5,315 nt of DNA from CAYZBM01 sp964476705 (GTDB taxonomy: Bacteria; Pseudomonadota; Alphaproteobacteria; Rickettsiales; UBA6187). A model generated the notes under the pieces. The model did not search any database, was not told where the DNA came from, and saw nothing but the letters and a program-made list of their open reading frames with translations. How positions within the stretch are numbered: the first letter of the stretch is position 1; each line of letters opens with the position of its first letter. This document shows positions 5,026 to 5,315 of the stretch, in pieces. Made by a program: the position numbers and the translations under genes. The DNA is taken from the NCBI GenBank assembly GCA_964476705.1, contig CAYZBM010000101.1, positions 1-5,315 of the forward strand. Reading direction: 5' to 3'.

Positions 5026-5197
5026 CATAAATATTTTTATATTTTGGTTGAAAAAGAAAGAGACCTGAACCTACTTTAAGGCTTGGGAGTATCGCATAAA
5101 TTTTATTTAAATTTTGCAACTGAAATGGATAGTATCTTAATTACATCTGTAAATATAGTAGATCAAGAAATAATTTACCTCTAATCAATAATTATTA

Positions 5198-5278
5198 AAT
5201 TATTTCTATGATGCTACATATCCTGAAAAAACATATACTTATAATACTATTTATGTTTTATTCAGGATCCATAATATA
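5198..5278 (-). repeat. Palindromic repeat element, copy 2 (inverted)
   Basis: This is the reverse-complement copy of 3034-3116. Its own stem pairs 5220-5235 with 5252-5268, again with one bulged base. The bases identical to copy 1 are 5211-5237 and 5251-5270, the stem arms and their outer edge. Most differences fall in the loop and the outer flanks, the pattern expected for an element whose arms are kept or were copied recently. It lies about 430 bases after the antitoxin gene, with no gene visible beyond it before the window ends. Confidence 0.88.
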
Positions 5279-5315
5279 GGTCATATATGGACGCCTGGTG
5301 AGTAGTCAAGAATAC

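Larger units (their letters stand above)
4906..5040 (+). ncRNA. Candidate small RNA, unassigned
   Basis: Behind the promoter-like pair at 4871-4899 lies a possible RNA of about 120-135 bases. Its 5' part can fold as a two-part hairpin: AAGTT (4907-4911) with AACTT (4940-4944) and GCGGA (4914-4918) with TCCGC (4934-4938). The 3' end is a strong GC-rich hairpin at 5004-5025 followed by an AT-rich tail. A smaller CCGT/ACGG stem lies between them. The G/C-rich islands stand out from the neighbouring DNA. It does not match RNase P, tmRNA, SRP, 6S, 5S or tRNA motifs as I know them. An alternative is the remnant of a repeat or insertion-sequence end, since short open frames also cover it on the - strand. 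Confidence 0.3.
4784..5197. other. Noncoding stretch without a convincing gene
   Basis: No frame longer than about 35 codons here has a start, ribosome site and gene-like composition. The stretch holds an 11-base direct repeat, a promoter-like pair, two or three hairpins described separately, and AT-rich filler. Short open frames, such as a 19-codon ATG frame ending near 5183 and 16- to 23-codon frames on the - strand between about 4910 and 5030, read like protein but are too short to call. They could be remnants of a decayed gene or insertion sequence. After repeat copy 2 (5279-5315) I see nothing that I can assign. Confidence 0.6.

Noticed and set aside
4907..5030. Short open frames on the - strand (16 to 23 codons) and their resemblance to an intron or insertion-sequence end
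   Set aside because: Too short, no ribosome sites, and I could not match the bases to group II intron domain V or to a known terminal repeat. Kept only as an alternative explanation for the candidate small RNA.
5126..5185. 19-codon ATG frame in the noncoding region
   Set aside because: No ribosome site and no context. Frames of this length are expected by chance.
3034..5278. Composite transposon carrying ubiG and the toxin-antitoxin genes
   Set aside because: The bracketing elements are short hairpins without a transposase, and ubiG is a core gene that is not expected as cargo. Dispersed repeats are a simpler explanation.
5282..5309. Promoter-like pair on the - strand (TTGACT and TATATG, 16 bases apart) at the window edge
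   Set aside because: It points into the repeat and a gene-free region, and the -10 is weak. Too little flanking sequence to judge.

Overview
The window is AT-rich and gene-sparse by bacterial standards. It reads like a chromosome segment of an intracellular alphaproteobacterium, most likely Rickettsiales or a relative. This rests on the base composition, a Rickettsia-like UbiG, an aspartate kinase (needed for diaminopimelate) beside it, a palindromic repeat in noncoding DNA and a small toxin-antitoxin pair. Genus and species cannot be told from the sequence alone.

Layout. Positions 1-567 hold a strong AT-rich hairpin, a possible promoter and ndk (nucleoside diphosphate kinase, + strand). Convergent to it on the - strand come a two-pass membrane protein of unknown function (610-1041), an acidic helical protein of unknown function (1105-1599) and lysC (aspartate kinase, 1733-2971). 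The lysC gene carries a perfect AGGAGG five bases before an internal in-frame ATG, so it probably also makes a separate regulatory beta chain of 163 residues (1733-2224). Divergent from lysC on the + strand is ubiG (3197-3994), the O-methyltransferase of ubiquinone synthesis, with a likely terminator at 4071-4096. A consensus sigma-70 promoter (4161-4190) then drives a toxin-antitoxin operon: a BrnT-like toxin (4204-4563) and a ribbon-helix-helix antitoxin (4490-4783). The toxin frame lacks a stop where its family normally ends and runs 74 bases into the antitoxin gene. An A7 tract marks the spot: one extra A would restore a stop, and one fewer would fuse toxin to antitoxin in frame. Positions 4784-5315 hold no convincing gene but contain promoter-like and hairpin elements arranged like a small RNA gene.

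Two copies of an approximately 82-bp element, each a 16-bp hairpin with one bulge, lie in opposite orientation at 3034-3116 and 5198-5278. They bracket ubiG, the toxin-antitoxin operon and the noncoding region.

ndk, lysC and ubiG are housekeeping genes (nucleotide balance, lysine/diaminopimelate supply, respiratory quinone). The toxin-antitoxin pair and the repeats are the accessory part. The points most worth following up are the internal lysC start, the A7 tract in the toxin gene, the inverted repeat pair and the possible small RNA.
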